Virus record (IMG/VR): IMGVR_UViG_3300032050_000093
Span: 1-64,000 of that record
Source of the DNA: a virus
Direction: 5' to 3' (one strand)
Length of the DNA stretch: 64,000 nt
The notes beneath the pieces were generated by a model. It saw only the letters and a program-made list of their open reading frames with translations, made no database searches and was not told the origin of the DNA. The position numbers and the translations under genes are program-made. Below are positions 38,854-48,023 of this stretch, piece by piece (the first letter of the stretch is position 1; each line of letters begins with the position of its first letter).

Positions 38854-39909
38854 TTAACAAGTTGGACAACTAGAACTATTTGATGGTGCAATTGTTACAA
38901 AACTATCAGGTGATGTTGGTAAATTCCTTGAACATATATATACTGGTGTTCCAATAGAAACAGTTGAATTTGTAACTGTTCCTGAACAATTTGTATATGT
39001 AAATGGTGATGGACTAGGTGTAACAGATACTGTTTGACTACTATTACACCAATACATTTCTGTGACAGATCCACCAGCACCAGCACCACTATAATCACCA
39101 CCTCTTGTTATAATTAAATTTGACCCACTAACTGTTGAGCTACCACCTTGTTCAGCTACACCATCATTTATATAATATGGATTATTTTGTAAAATATTTT
39201 TAATTTCATTTAAAATACAAGTATGAGATGTACATGCCCCCACAGTATAGCTAAATCCTATCATACTTCCACAATACCAAGTGTTACTACCATTGATTCC
39301 ACCACCACCATCAATAAGATAAGCTGGTTGTATACTAAAATTTAGAACATCTCCTGTGACAAAAGTACCATTTAAAGTTATTGTTAATGTTTTATAAAAT
39401 CCTGTTGTACTATCGAGTGAAGAAAGTGATGTTGTTACAGATTTAGATGGTGATGGATTAACAGAAGAATTATTAAAATTATTTATTATAGAATAGCATG
39501 TACATGGTGGTTGAGTTGTAGTACTTGTCGTTGTACTTGTTGAAGTTGATGTAGATGTACTAGTTGATGTAGATGTACTGGTTGATGTGCTAGTAGTTGA
39601 TGTAGTAGACGTACTAGTTGAAGTAGATGTTGAGGTAGAAGTAGATGTTGAAGTAGATGTTGTCGTTGGAGGTGGTGGAGGAGGTATTAAATCATAAATT
39701 TTAACAAATGGATTCTCACAATCATTACACATTGCCCCTGTTGATCTAACATATATTTTTGTTGCACTCCAATTAACTTGAATTAAAACACCATCAATAA
39801 GTTGTTGTCTTGTAACTTTATACGGAATAGTTAATCCAAAATTATCAGATAATATAAAATTAGGACCTAATCCTGCACCTAATGGTGATATTTTAAAAAG
39901 AATAAACAT
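38854..39909 (-). CDS. Modular adhesin: docking module, Thr/Ser stalk, CxCY head, 351 aa
   Basis: The simplest full example of the array plan. The N-terminal module (PLGAGLGPNFILS...QLIDGVLIQVNW...IYVRSTGAMC) covers residues 9-70. PPPPPTT leads into one of the longest Thr/Ser stalks here (about 50 residues), followed by a single head beginning CTCYSIINNFNN and ending TPVYICSRNLPTSPDSFVTI. The head has an inserted beta-rich segment of about 100 residues compared with the shortest copies. Both the head and docking module align by eye with the 629-aa protein encoded next. Likely a tail fibre or adhesin. Confidence 0.75.
   Translation of the reverse strand: MFILFKISPLGAGLGPNFILSDNFGLTIPYKVTRQQLIDGVLIQVNWSATKIYVRSTGAMCNDCENPFVKIYDLIPPPPPPTTTSTSTSTSTSTSTSTSTSTTSTTSTSTSTSTSTSTSTSTSTSTTTSTTTQPPCTCYSIINNFNNSSVNPSPSKSVTTSLSSLDSTTGFYKTLTITLNGTFVTGDVLNFSIQPAYLIDGGGGINGSNTWYCGSMIGFSYTVGACTSHTCILNEIKNILQNNPYYINDGVAEQGGSSTVSGSNLIITRGGDYSGAGAGGSVTEMYWCNSSQTVSVTPSPSPFTYTNCSGTVTNSTVSIGTPVYICSRNLPTSPDSFVTIAPSNSSSCPTC
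39514..39668 (-). repeat. Thr/Ser-codon repeat (stalk of the 351-aa adhesin)
   Basis: About 50 consecutive Thr/Ser codons, mostly alternating. The DNA repeats short units such as GTTGATGTAGATGTACTA (plus strand), which makes length change by slippage or recombination likely. Confidence 0.85.
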
Positions 39910-39929
39910 TTTTTAATTAGTTAAAAATA

Positions 39930-41819
39930 TTAACAGGATGGACAACCTGGCTCTAATGATACCATTATTTGTACATAATTATCAGGAGAAACTGGAGTAT
40001 TATTGGCACATACATAAACTGTTTGACCAGATGCAACTGTACCATTTACACTAGCGTTAGAACAATTCAAATAATTAAAACTAGATGGTGGTGGTGTTAC
40101 AAAAGATTGACCAAAGTTACACCATGCATATCGTACAATGTCTCCAGCATTATCAGTGTATCCTCTAACTATTGTTAATTGATTACCAGAAATTGTGGAC
40201 GATGAACCTATTTCACCACTGATAGGTAAGGATTGATTGTTAAAAGCTGTTTGTAATCCACTTAATATAGATGCTATTGTTGCACCAGCAGGTACAGTGT
40301 ATGTAATAGTTTTATTAGTACAGAAGGGTATACAGAAAAAGTCAACACCTAGCTCTCCTGTGTTTATAGTAATTACATCACCTTGCACAAAGGTACCTGT
40401 TAATGTTATTGTTAATGTTTTTGGATAAGTTGATGAGGCATCTCCACAGAATTGTTCTGTGTTACTATAAGTGACTGAAATATCCCTAGATGGGTTAGGA
40501 TTGAGACCAAAGTTGTTAAAATTGTTTGTTATTGAGTAACAATTACATCCAGCAACTGGGGTAATTATCGGTGTTCCACAAAGAGCTATTGTATTACCAT
40601 CCTCAGTAATTGTGGTTGAGTTACCATAAGAACATACACGTCCCGTATTTTCAACATAGTTAGATATACCTACATTTCCCCAAGTTGCATCATTTGTAAC
40701 TACAGGAATTGTTGTTCCATCATTAAAATTACTATCAATTAAATTTTGTGCTGTCCATACTTGATTTCCTATTTTAACAGTTATATAAGATCTATTGTTT
40801 CCTATATAACGGGGTAATAAAGGATGCGTGTTACATGTAGCGCCATCAGGTAAAGATTGTTCTGCAGATGTGACAGGTCTAACAAGACGAATGTACAAAC
40901 CAGCTAGTTTATCAGCACCTAATCTATCAATATGTGAAAAAGCACCTAAAAAATCACGAGTCCAAACTAACTTACCAACAATAGCTTCATTAGCATTACT
41001 TGGCCACTCGGTAGTGCTCCAAAATCCAGTTAAGTCATTGAGAGAATTAAATAGCCCACTACCCTTTCCCCATCTTTGTCCTCCACCAACAACTGAGAAA
41101 TTATACTGATTTGTTGCTGAAGAGTTATTATCCCAAGTACCACTACCTACTTCAATTGGAGCAGAACAACGGGTTTTAAGTTTATCACCACCTGTTGCAC
41201 TTGTAGGTGTTGTTGCATTAGCGTTTGGATCGTAAGAAGGATCAATATACCCAATTAAATTATTCCAATCTGCATCAGAAGGAACCCTCCAATCATTTCT
41301 TTGATCTGTATATATAGGATCTGTTGGCCTTGGTCTTTGTTGAGTATTTACAATACCTCCAAGGTTTCTACCTCCATTGTTTCTAGTACCTGTTCCAAAT
41401 ATCGCAAACCAGTTGTACAAGTAACCATACCCCTCATACGTAACACCACAAATTGGATCTGCACAAGGAGCTGCAGTTGTTGTGCTTGTTGTAGTCGAGG
41501 TACTTGTAGAGGTGGAAGTTGAGGTGGAAGTTGATGTGGACGTGCTAGTTGATGTGGAGGTGCTAGTTGATGTGGAGGTGGTAGTGCTTGTACTAGTGCT
41601 TGGTATAGGAACATCTATACTTGTTGTACATAATCCCCCTGTTGACTGGATATTTAGGCTGGTTGCAGATGCTATAACATTTACAGAGATGCCATTTAAT
41701 AGTTGAGTCAAACTAATGGAGTTTGGACTAACTGTACCAGCCGGAGTGCTGACAATATTGAACGAAGGTCCTATGTCAGAGCCTGGTGGTAAACTATTCA
41801 TTTGTACAAATACTTGCAT
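39930..41819 (-). CDS. Adhesin with Thr/Ser stalk, Fib_succ_major domain and CxCY head, 629 aa
   Basis: The docking module (PPGSDIGPSFNIV...QLLNGISVNVIA...LNIQSTGGLC) is followed by an alternating Ser/Thr stalk. Next is a Fibrobacter-succinogenes-major paralogous domain: YGYLYNWFAIFG, WRVPSDADWNNLI, GFWSTTEW, YIRLVRP and KIGNQVWTAQNLI occur in family order. A CNCYSITNNFNN head resembling that of the 351-aa protein ends the chain. Fib_succ_major domains are surface-exposed and thought to be lectin-fold-like. I place the start at 41819 (MQVFVQM), since this aligns with the paralogues. An in-frame ATG at 41843 would add 8 residues and overlap the upstream gene. Confidence 0.8.
   Translation of the reverse strand: MQVFVQMNSLPPGSDIGPSFNIVSTPAGTVSPNSISLTQLLNGISVNVIASATSLNIQSTGGLCTTSIDVPIPSTSTSTTTSTSTSTSTSTSTSTSTSTSTSTSTSTSTTTSTTTAAPCADPICGVTYEGYGYLYNWFAIFGTGTRNNGGRNLGGIVNTQQRPRPTDPIYTDQRNDWRVPSDADWNNLIGYIDPSYDPNANATTPTSATGGDKLKTRCSAPIEVGSGTWDNNSSATNQYNFSVVGGGQRWGKGSGLFNSLNDLTGFWSTTEWPSNANEAIVGKLVWTRDFLGAFSHIDRLGADKLAGLYIRLVRPVTSAEQSLPDGATCNTHPLLPRYIGNNRSYITVKIGNQVWTAQNLIDSNFNDGTTIPVVTNDATWGNVGISNYVENTGRVCSYGNSTTITEDGNTIALCGTPIITPVAGCNCYSITNNFNNFGLNPNPSRDISVTYSNTEQFCGDASSTYPKTLTITLTGTFVQGDVITINTGELGVDFFCIPFCTNKTITYTVPAGATIASILSGLQTAFNNQSLPISGEIGSSSTISGNQLTIVRGYTDNAGDIVRYAWCNFGQSFVTPPPSSFNYLNCSNASVNGTVASGQTVYVCANNTPVSPDNYVQIMVSLEPGCPSC
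41474..41612 (-). repeat. Thr/Ser-codon repeat (stalk of the 629-aa adhesin)
   Basis: Nearly pure alternating Ser/Thr codons. Positions 41476-41504 are identical over 29 bases to 43846-43874 in the stalk region of the 608-aa adhesin. Confidence 0.85.
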
Positions 41820-41836
41820 TCTAAATTTATTATATT

Positions 41837-42973
41837 TTAACAACTAGTTCCATCACAATCACAGAAACCATTATTTAAACAGTATAGAAGTATGCTTACT
41901 TGGTCACCACTATTAATATCAACATCTATAATATCTATAACAGGAGCAAGATTAAGTGCATTAAGACACACACCATCGTATTCTACATAATTGGAAGGTA
42001 CAGTAAAACTTCCTGAAGGAGTACCAACTCTTACTTTTGCATATACACAAGTTAAATTAGCATTTCTAAAACTTATACTTACTGCAAGATCAAATAAACC
42101 ATTTCCTTTAGATGTTGCAGATACACCAGTTTTACGCCCACTTTGAGTTGATGCTAAAGGATAGTTTGATTCACAACCATCATTATTAAATTGACCACAC
42201 CCAGTACTACTAAATTGTAATGGACTTATTGAATTTCCTTGTACAGTAACTCCATTTATGTTAGGACATGTACCACCAGCTCCAGATGTACATCCACCAA
42301 TAAGCTGATTCATTATATTACATGTTAAATTACTTACTGTTTTTTGGTTGTTACATGCTGCGTTTTTAGTATATGGGAAAGGAGCACTTGATCCAGACCC
42401 ACCACCTGTACATAGTGTTGTAGCTCTTATATGTGTCACATTAGCTGGAAGACTAGACAAAGAAACAATGTTAGGTGATGTACAAGGATCTGGGCTAAAG
42501 TCACTAAATGGTCCACCTGCACCAGTTGTTGAATATCCTATTCTTAGTCCACTACATGAAGGACAAGGTGAGCTAGGATAACTAATAGCTACAGAAATTG
42601 TACAGTTGGTTGAATTTTCAGTAATTCCAGTTATTGTAGGAGCACAACACGGATTTGTAGTAGTACTTGTAGTAGAAGTAGAAGTACTAGTAGAAGTGCT
42701 TGTAGACGTACTAGTACTAGTAGAAGTACTTGTGGATGTAGTAGGAGGTGCAGAAATTGTTACATTTGTAGTATTTGTACATACCCCAGTTGACTGTAAT
42801 TCTAGAGATGTTACATTATTATTTACAGTAACATCCACACCATTTGTATTTAATAATTGAGCAAGTGTTACTTGAGGAGGTGTTACAGTACCAGCTGGAG
42901 TAGTAATGACATTAAAAGTTGGTCCTACATCAGAATCAACAGGTAAATTTGTCATTTTTAAATTAACTATCAT
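41837..42973 (-). CDS. Modular adhesin with Thr/Ser stalk, 378 aa
   Basis: The N-terminal docking module (PVDSDVGPTFNVITTPAGTVTPPQVTL...LELQSTGVC) is very close to that of the 629-aa protein. A Ser/Thr stalk of about 30 residues follows. The C-terminal 260 residues begin CCAPTITGITENSTNC and contain Cys, Gly and Pro-rich beta-like sequence with no family I recognise. It differs from the other heads in the array and is a candidate receptor-binding domain. The leader before its start (CTAAATTTATTATATTTTAA on the plus strand) recurs before the 629-aa gene. Confidence 0.75.
   Translation of the reverse strand: MIVNLKMTNLPVDSDVGPTFNVITTPAGTVTPPQVTLAQLLNTNGVDVTVNNNVTSLELQSTGVCTNTTNVTISAPPTTSTSTSTSTSTSTSTSTSTSTSTTSTTTNPCCAPTITGITENSTNCTISVAISYPSSPCPSCSGLRIGYSTTGAGGPFSDFSPDPCTSPNIVSLSSLPANVTHIRATTLCTGGGSGSSAPFPYTKNAACNNQKTVSNLTCNIMNQLIGGCTSGAGGTCPNINGVTVQGNSISPLQFSSTGCGQFNNDGCESNYPLASTQSGRKTGVSATSKGNGLFDLAVSISFRNANLTCVYAKVRVGTPSGSFTVPSNYVEYDGVCLNALNLAPVIDIIDVDINSGDQVSILLYCLNNGFCDCDGTSC
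42654..42747 (-). repeat. Thr/Ser-codon repeat (stalk of the 378-aa adhesin)
   Basis: About 30 Thr/Ser codons between the docking module and the Cys-rich head. Confidence 0.8.
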
Positions 42974-42995
42974 TACTGTCTAAATTTATTATATT

Positions 42996-44822
42996 TTAAC
43001 TTGGTACACCACAAAGTTCAACAGTACCATTAGTTTGAACAATTGTGTTGTTATAAGAACATCTTGCACCTGCTAATAGTCCACCCCATGCTGTATTATC
43101 TGTAACTTCAGGAATTGGTGCACCATCATTATATTCTTCATCTATTAAATTTTGAGCTGTCCAAACTTGATTTCCTATCTTCACTGTAATATATGTTCTA
43201 CTATTTCCTATATAATGAGGTAATAATAAATTGTCATTACTTGTTGTACCATCAGGAAGTGCTTGTTCAGCAACTGTTGCAGGTCTTACTAAACGAATAG
43301 AACAACCGTTTCGCTTATTGCCAGTGTTAATCCTGATTAGATTGGTATTATTAAAAACCAGGCCACGGAACCAGGCAGTGTTAGTATCGTTATCGTTCTC
43401 CGTAGAACTCCACAAGTAACACTGGGTGCCAATGGAGAAGAATGAGCCATTGCTAGGACGGTAGCCACCAGGAACACTTGCAAAGTTTACCTCATTTGTT
43501 GCTACTACAACTGTAATTGTATCCCATAATCCATTATTAGTACCAAAAGGATTAGTACAAGTAGTTTTTAATTTTCCACCTGCAACTGCACTTTGACTAC
43601 CTATTGCATTTGGATCACAAGATGGATCTAAGTAAACTATAAGTGTATTCCAATTAGCATCACTTGGAACAACCCAAGTGTTTGGAGCACCTCCTGGTTG
43701 TGATGTATTAACTATACCACCTACATTTCTACCATCAACTACTGAAGGTATTGGTAATGTACCATTACCATATATTGCAAACCAATTATATAAATATCCA
43801 TACCCTTCATATGTCTCTCCACAAATTGCTGTTGAACAAGGATTTGTTGTTGTGCTTGTTGTAGTCGAGGTACTCGTTGATGTACTTGTGGATGTACTTG
43901 TGGATGTACTGGTTGATGTGCTAGTTGATGTTGCATTAACAGTTGCTACAATTGTTCCAAACGTACAATTTAAAGGACAATCCCCAAAAACACTACTTAT
44001 ATCTTCTACTGTTGATGTTTCTTCCCAATCATCATTTATTGCATTTTCACTTGTTGTACTTCCTAATAATACATCTCCATCAAATAAATCATATTTGTCT
44101 GAAAAAGGATTCCATACTATTTTTCCATCTGTGTAATCTGAATCAAATGTTATATAATAAGGTTTGCATCCTTCTGTATTTTCATCCGTACATTCTTCCC
44201 ATGGTAAATCAAAACATGTATCGCAAAATGAGTAGAATTGAGCTTTAAATGTATCCCCATTGTCATCCGTTGCTGTAACACATATTTTTTCTGGACATGT
44301 TAATCTTGTTACTACAGATTGAATATTTGGATTTAATACATCCCATGAATTACACTTAGGTCCTATTGGCAATTCCATATTTTTATCTAAAGTGGCAACA
44401 ATTACTGATGGACTAGCTAAATTAACTAGCACCCAATTTGTATTATTCCAATAAATTCTATATTTAATTGCACCATAATAAAAATCAAAATAAACTTTTC
44501 CATTAATGTAAGAATATGCAGAAACTATGTTTACAAATTCTACACTTGGACTTGGTCCTGTAGAAGGTATAATATTAATACACAATGTTTTAGAAGGAAC
44601 AGGATCTGGTACATTTATATCAAAATCAATATTACACGTGCCTGTAGATTTAATTGTAATTTTATTAGCATTATTGTTGCTTAATATAAAATCTTTTCCT
44701 ACTAATAATTCATCTTTTGTAGCTGTAGATGGACTTATTGTACCAGCATCAACAAATAGTTGAAAAACGTTGCTCACATCAAATCCAACTTCTTCAATTT
44801 TTATAGTAACAATAAGAGACAT
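42996..44822 (-). CDS. Adhesin with Thr/Ser stalk and C-terminal Fib_succ_major domain, 608 aa
   Basis: A divergent docking module (EVGFDVSNVFQLF...DELLVGKDFILS...ITIKSTGTC) is followed by about 200 residues with repeated small Tyr/Trp/Asp-rich units (for example YFDFYYGAIKYRIYWNN and ITFDSDYTDGKIVWNPFSDKYDLF). After the Thr/Ser stalk comes a Fib_succ_major domain (YGYLYNWFAIYG, WVVPSDANWNTLI, YLWSSTEN, SIRLVRP, KIGNQVWTAQNLI) that ends the protein. The coding DNA for the domain core (43321-43500) is clearly more GC-rich than its surroundings and differs strongly from its paralogue at the exposed positions. That is compatible with a diversified receptor-binding surface. Likely a tail adhesin. 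Confidence 0.8.
   Translation of the reverse strand: MSLIVTIKIEEVGFDVSNVFQLFVDAGTISPSTATKDELLVGKDFILSNNNANKITIKSTGTCNIDFDINVPDPVPSKTLCINIIPSTGPSPSVEFVNIVSAYSYINGKVYFDFYYGAIKYRIYWNNTNWVLVNLASPSVIVATLDKNMELPIGPKCNSWDVLNPNIQSVVTRLTCPEKICVTATDDNGDTFKAQFYSFCDTCFDLPWEECTDENTEGCKPYYITFDSDYTDGKIVWNPFSDKYDLFDGDVLLGSTTSENAINDDWEETSTVEDISSVFGDCPLNCTFGTIVATVNATSTSTSTSTSTSTSTSTSTSTSTTTSTTTNPCSTAICGETYEGYGYLYNWFAIYGNGTLPIPSVVDGRNVGGIVNTSQPGGAPNTWVVPSDANWNTLIVYLDPSCDPNAIGSQSAVAGGKLKTTCTNPFGTNNGLWDTITVVVATNEVNFASVPGGYRPSNGSFFSIGTQCYLWSSTENDNDTNTAWFRGLVFNNTNLIRINTGNKRNGCSIRLVRPATVAEQALPDGTTSNDNLLLPHYIGNSRTYITVKIGNQVWTAQNLIDEEYNDGAPIPEVTDNTAWGGLLAGARCSYNNTIVQTNGTVELCGVPS
43842..43935 (-). repeat. Thr/Ser-codon repeat (stalk of the 608-aa adhesin)
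   Basis: About 30 Thr/Ser codons. It shares a 29-base identity (43846-43874) with the stalk of the 629-aa adhesin. Confidence 0.8.
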
Positions 44823-44854
44823 TTATAATTTTTATTATAATTTTAATATATTAG

Positions 44855-45688
44855 TTATGGAGTAGGTGAAAGACCACAACCTGGACAATTACTGTAGTCA
44901 GGATTAGTTGGAAGTACTAATGATGCTACAATATGACTCATACAATCAACTGGTCCTGATGTACCACCCTGTAAAAACGGTTGTGAATTTTTCTTAACAC
45001 AAACGTATATAGGAGAAAAAAGTGTACCAGAATTAAAAAGTATTAATTCATCTACAACATTTTCTCCAAAACAGTTAATATATCTAACAGTTCCACTACA
45101 GTCATCAGGAAGACCTATAGCATAACAATCACACCCAGGAAATGGAGGTGCTGCTGTTGTTGTAGAAGTAGATGTACTAGTTGTCGTACTTGTTGTTGTA
45201 CTAGTTGAAGTACTAGTAGAAGTACTGGTTGATGTACTTGTGGATGTTGATGTTGAACTTGTACTAGTAGAAGTACTCGTACTGGTTGATGTACTAGTAG
45301 TAGTAGTTGGAGGAATAGTTGTAGTGCTTGTAGTTGTAGGAGGAGGGGGTGGTATATAATAATCAATATAACTAATTATCGCTTTAAATCTACAATCTGG
45401 AACTCTATCCCCATAATCACAACTACTTGAATCTCCAACATTTAATTTTTCTAATATTAAATTAATTATATCTTCAAGATCTGCATCACTTGGTAAACCA
45501 TAACATTCTAAAATTTCATTTTTTGGATCATCTGGGTCAACTTCTGGAAATATAATACATCTAGCATCAATTGTTTCTTCACAAGGTGGAATAAATGGAC
45601 CTGGAGGTGCAGGAACGCACGCTGTTGTCGTTGTTGTTTGATTAAAACAATCAGGACCATTTAATGAATTTAAATTATTAGATGCCAC
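44855..45688 (-). CDS. Adhesin/fibre protein with Cys module, long Thr/Ser stalk and CxCY head, 277 aa
   Basis: Residues about 35-90 are the CEETIDARCIIF...LEDIINLILEKL module also seen at 48.9, 38.7 and 32.2 kb. PPPPPTTTST leads into a stalk of some 55 Thr/Ser residues, the longest relative to protein size. A short head of the CDCYAIGLPDDCSGTVRYINC type ends with YVCVKKNSQP and CPGC. The domain order (Cys module, stalk, CxCY head) parallels the larger adhesins downstream. Function is inferred from that architecture and location. Confidence 0.75.
   Translation of the reverse strand: MASNNLNSLNGPDCFNQTTTTTACVPAPPGPFIPPCEETIDARCIIFPEVDPDDPKNEILECYGLPSDADLEDIINLILEKLNVGDSSSCDYGDRVPDCRFKAIISYIDYYIPPPPPTTTSTTTIPPTTTTSTSTSTSTSTSTSSTSTSTSTSTSTSTSTSTSTTTSTTTSTSTSTTTAAPPFPGCDCYAIGLPDDCSGTVRYINCFGENVVDELILFNSGTLFSPIYVCVKKNSQPFLQGGTSGPVDCMSHIVASLVLPTNPDYSNCPGCGLSPTP
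45151..45342 (-). repeat. Thr/Ser-codon repeat (stalk of the 277-aa protein)
   Basis: About 60 codons, nearly all Thr or Ser, the longest tract in the window. Confidence 0.85.
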
Positions 45689-45701
45689 TATTATTTAATC
45701 T

Positions 45702-46364
45702 TTAAGAATGTACTTGAATATATGTAGAAATACTTGTAATTGTTGTTTCAGTGGGTGAGCAAGAAACAACTAATCCATTTTTTAATACTGTTAAAACATA
45801 ATCTATTGCATCAGCTTTTGGTTTATCTTTTAAATATTCAAAAAGTTGACATAATAAAGTATTTCCATCAACTACTTTTTCATATATTCCTGTTTGATCT
45901 GCTCCTTCTAAATCAATTATATATTTTGAAAGTTCATCGTCATCAAAATATTTTATCATTTCATCTATACATTTTGTAAAACTATCGGGTGTACAACAAC
46001 CTTTTAAATCAACCTCAGATATATCAATAGGATCTGTACCTGTTCCAAAAATATTCTTAATATTTATAAAAGGTTCTCTAATAGTTCCATAATAGTTAAA
46101 ACAACAATTTTCTGAAATATCAAATGTTTTTAAAAAATCAATAACACTATTATCAGCAGTACTTAAGTCTCCACCTAAAACATATAAATCATCACATGAA
46201 TCACAACACACATCAGAATCATTTGGAAAAACATTATCCATATTTAAAACATCTTCAAATGTTTTATTTGGATTTTGTGTTATATACCATTCTGCATATT
46301 CAATTAAAAATATAAATGGATTTATACATGTACATGTTCCTAAATCTAAACAATTTTGTTGCAT
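45702..46364 (-). CDS. Cys-rich array protein, 220 aa
   Basis: Member of a four-gene paralogous run (45.7-48.7 kb). Shared features are an N-terminal PFIFLIEYA-type helix, a paired-Cys motif (DVCCDSCDDLYVLG), a second NCCFNYYGTI block, a GCCTPDSFTKCIDEMI block and a C-terminal VLTVLKNGLVVSCSPT segment. It is mainly helical between Cys clusters and has no stalk of its own. No known family comes to mind. The conserved spacing of CC and C pairs suggests disulfides or metal sites. Position upstream of the stalked adhesins suggests a fibre-base or baseplate role. Confidence 0.7.
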   Translation of the reverse strand: MQQNCLDLGTCTCINPFIFLIEYAEWYITQNPNKTFEDVLNMDNVFPNDSDVCCDSCDDLYVLGGDLSTADNSVIDFLKTFDISENCCFNYYGTIREPFINIKNIFGTGTDPIDISEVDLKGCCTPDSFTKCIDEMIKYFDDDELSKYIIDLEGADQTGIYEKVVDGNTLLCQLFEYLKDKPKADAIDYVLTVLKNGLVVSCSPTETTITSISTYIQVHS

Positions 46365-46374
46365 AATTTTTATT

Positions 46375-47088
46375 TTATTGGATAAGTCCTTGTTCTACTA
46401 AACTTGTTTCAACACCAGATATAAATACTTTACCATTATAACATCTTATAACAATACCTTTATCAGTAACTCTATCTAAAATAGTAGCAATACATTCATT
46501 TAAATCTACTTTAGTTATTCTAAAAAATTCTATCAATTCACATATTTTAGTTTGTTGATTAGGCGCTAAATTTTCAACAATACCTTTATCAAGTAGAAGT
46601 CCTATTGTATCAGCATTAAAACATTGGTTATTACAACCAATATCTAAAATACACTTATTAAAATCATTACAACAAGATAAATTAGAATCACAACTTGATA
46701 CAGAATTATCATGAGCATCATCTCCTTGAATAGGCATTTTTAATGGAAATGCTGAAGATGAACCAACTTGATTAATTCCAACAGCTTCCGCGTAAGTAAG
46801 CAATCTTTCTACACTTGCAAATATATTTACACAACAGTTAGTTTCATTTTGCAGATGTATATCTTTTGCCAAAACATATACTTTATACGTTTCAACACTT
46901 GCTAAAATATATTCACAATCATTGCAGCAAAAATCACAACTATTTGTAGTAAATCCTAAATCCTGTATTCTGTCAATAGTATCAAGTATAGACCAATCAT
47001 ATAATTTACTTAATTCAACAACTTTACATAAAAAATAACTAAAAGGATCAACGCATACTTTTGTTGTTGTTGTACAATTTATAAACAT
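46375..47088 (-). CDS. Cys-rich array protein with SVET repeat, 237 aa
   Basis: Paralogue of the genes on both sides. It contains CDFCCNDCEYILASVETYKVYV, then NCCVNIFASVERLLTYAEAVG, a CNDFNKCILDIGC block, two 'DKGIV' units (LLDKGIVENLA and RVTDKGIVIRC) and a C-terminal ISGVETSLVEQGL. The SVET/SVER units sit after each Cys block, as in the 286-aa protein, so the protein looks built from about three copies of a unit of 80-90 residues. Function unknown; structural by context. Confidence 0.7.
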   Translation of the reverse strand: MFINCTTTTKVCVDPFSYFLCKVVELSKLYDWSILDTIDRIQDLGFTTNSCDFCCNDCEYILASVETYKVYVLAKDIHLQNETNCCVNIFASVERLLTYAEAVGINQVGSSSAFPLKMPIQGDDAHDNSVSSCDSNLSCCNDFNKCILDIGCNNQCFNADTIGLLLDKGIVENLAPNQQTKICELIEFFRITKVDLNECIATILDRVTDKGIVIRCYNGKVFISGVETSLVEQGLIQ

Positions 47089-47123
47089 AATATTTTTTTT
47101 ACAAAATTAATAATACTTTAGTA

Positions 47124-47984
47124 TTATAGTACAGTTGTTGTAGTAGTTGTTTGTCCAAGTGCTGGTACAGCAGCGGATTCAGTAAGTCCCATCTGTTCTC
47201 CATATTTAAGCCAAGTTTCAACGCTTCCTATTACAATTTCACCATTATCTGAACAAGATATAGTAATACCTTTATCAAGTATACGATCTACAATATATGA
47301 TCTACGATTTATATTTGCTGTTTCACCTAAATATTTATCTAACAAATCAACAAGTTTACAAAGAACAAGATTATCAGTTTTTGAACAATTGTTATAAATT
47401 CCACCATATTCAATTACACCTTTATCCTGTAATCTATCAATTGATTCAGCAGCAAAACGACCTGCCGTAACCCAACAAATTAAATCATCCATACATTCAT
47501 TAAATCCATTACAACATGTCATTAATTCTTTTGATGATAAACTTGGTGTAAATGTTGAATTTAATGCTGGTACAGCAGCTAAAGGTGTTAAACCAATTTC
47601 ACTAGCGTATTTGTCTAACCATGTTTCAATAGATGCAAAAACATTACTACAACATGGTGAATCATTATTTATATAATAATTGTAATCACCCGAAAATTGT
47701 GGAGAAGCAGGTACAGCAGCACTTATTGTAAAGCCTAATCCTTCATAAAGTTTCATCATTGTTTCAACAGATGCTAAAGCATAAATACCTTCACAACTAG
47801 GACAACACATATTACAATTAGTTGTAACAATACCTTTATCAAGTATTCTATCTAATCCTTCTTCAAATAAAGATTTGTTATTAACACCAAGAGTTCCTTG
47901 ATGTGCTAATTCAAAAATGTATTCTAAAGGATGAATACATTGAACACAGGGTCCAGATGTTGTTGTTGGTGTAGAGCAAGACAT
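47124..47984 (-). CDS. Cys-rich array protein with three internal repeats, 286 aa
   Basis: The clearest repeat structure in this group. Three units each combine a DKG segment ([30 protein letters not shown]) with a S(V/I)ET segment ending GLTxxAAVPA-like ([45 protein letters not shown] and [22 protein letters not shown], each given with small variations). CNMCCPSC and CCSNVF Cys clusters lie between. The C-terminus ends in a short Thr run. I do not recognise the family. The repeats suggest an elongated or pseudo-trimeric structural protein. Confidence 0.7.
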   Translation of the reverse strand: MSCSTPTTTSGPCVQCIHPLEYIFELAHQGTLGVNNKSLFEEGLDRILDKGIVTTNCNMCCPSCEGIYALASVETMMKLYEGLGFTISAAVPASPQFSGDYNYYINNDSPCCSNVFASIETWLDKYASEIGLTPLAAVPALNSTFTPSLSSKELMTCCNGFNECMDDLICWVTAGRFAAESIDRLQDKGVIEYGGIYNNCSKTDNLVLCKLVDLLDKYLGETANINRRSYIVDRILDKGITISCSDNGEIVIGSVETWLKYGEQMGLTESAAVPALGQTTTTTTVL

Positions 47985-48023
47985 AAATAAAATTTTTAAG
48001 TTTTAATAAATAAATAAATATTT

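Noticed and set aside
39514-39668. CRISPR-like or satellite repeat
   Set aside because: Repeats are short, imperfect, in frame and explained as Thr/Ser codons; no spacer structure.
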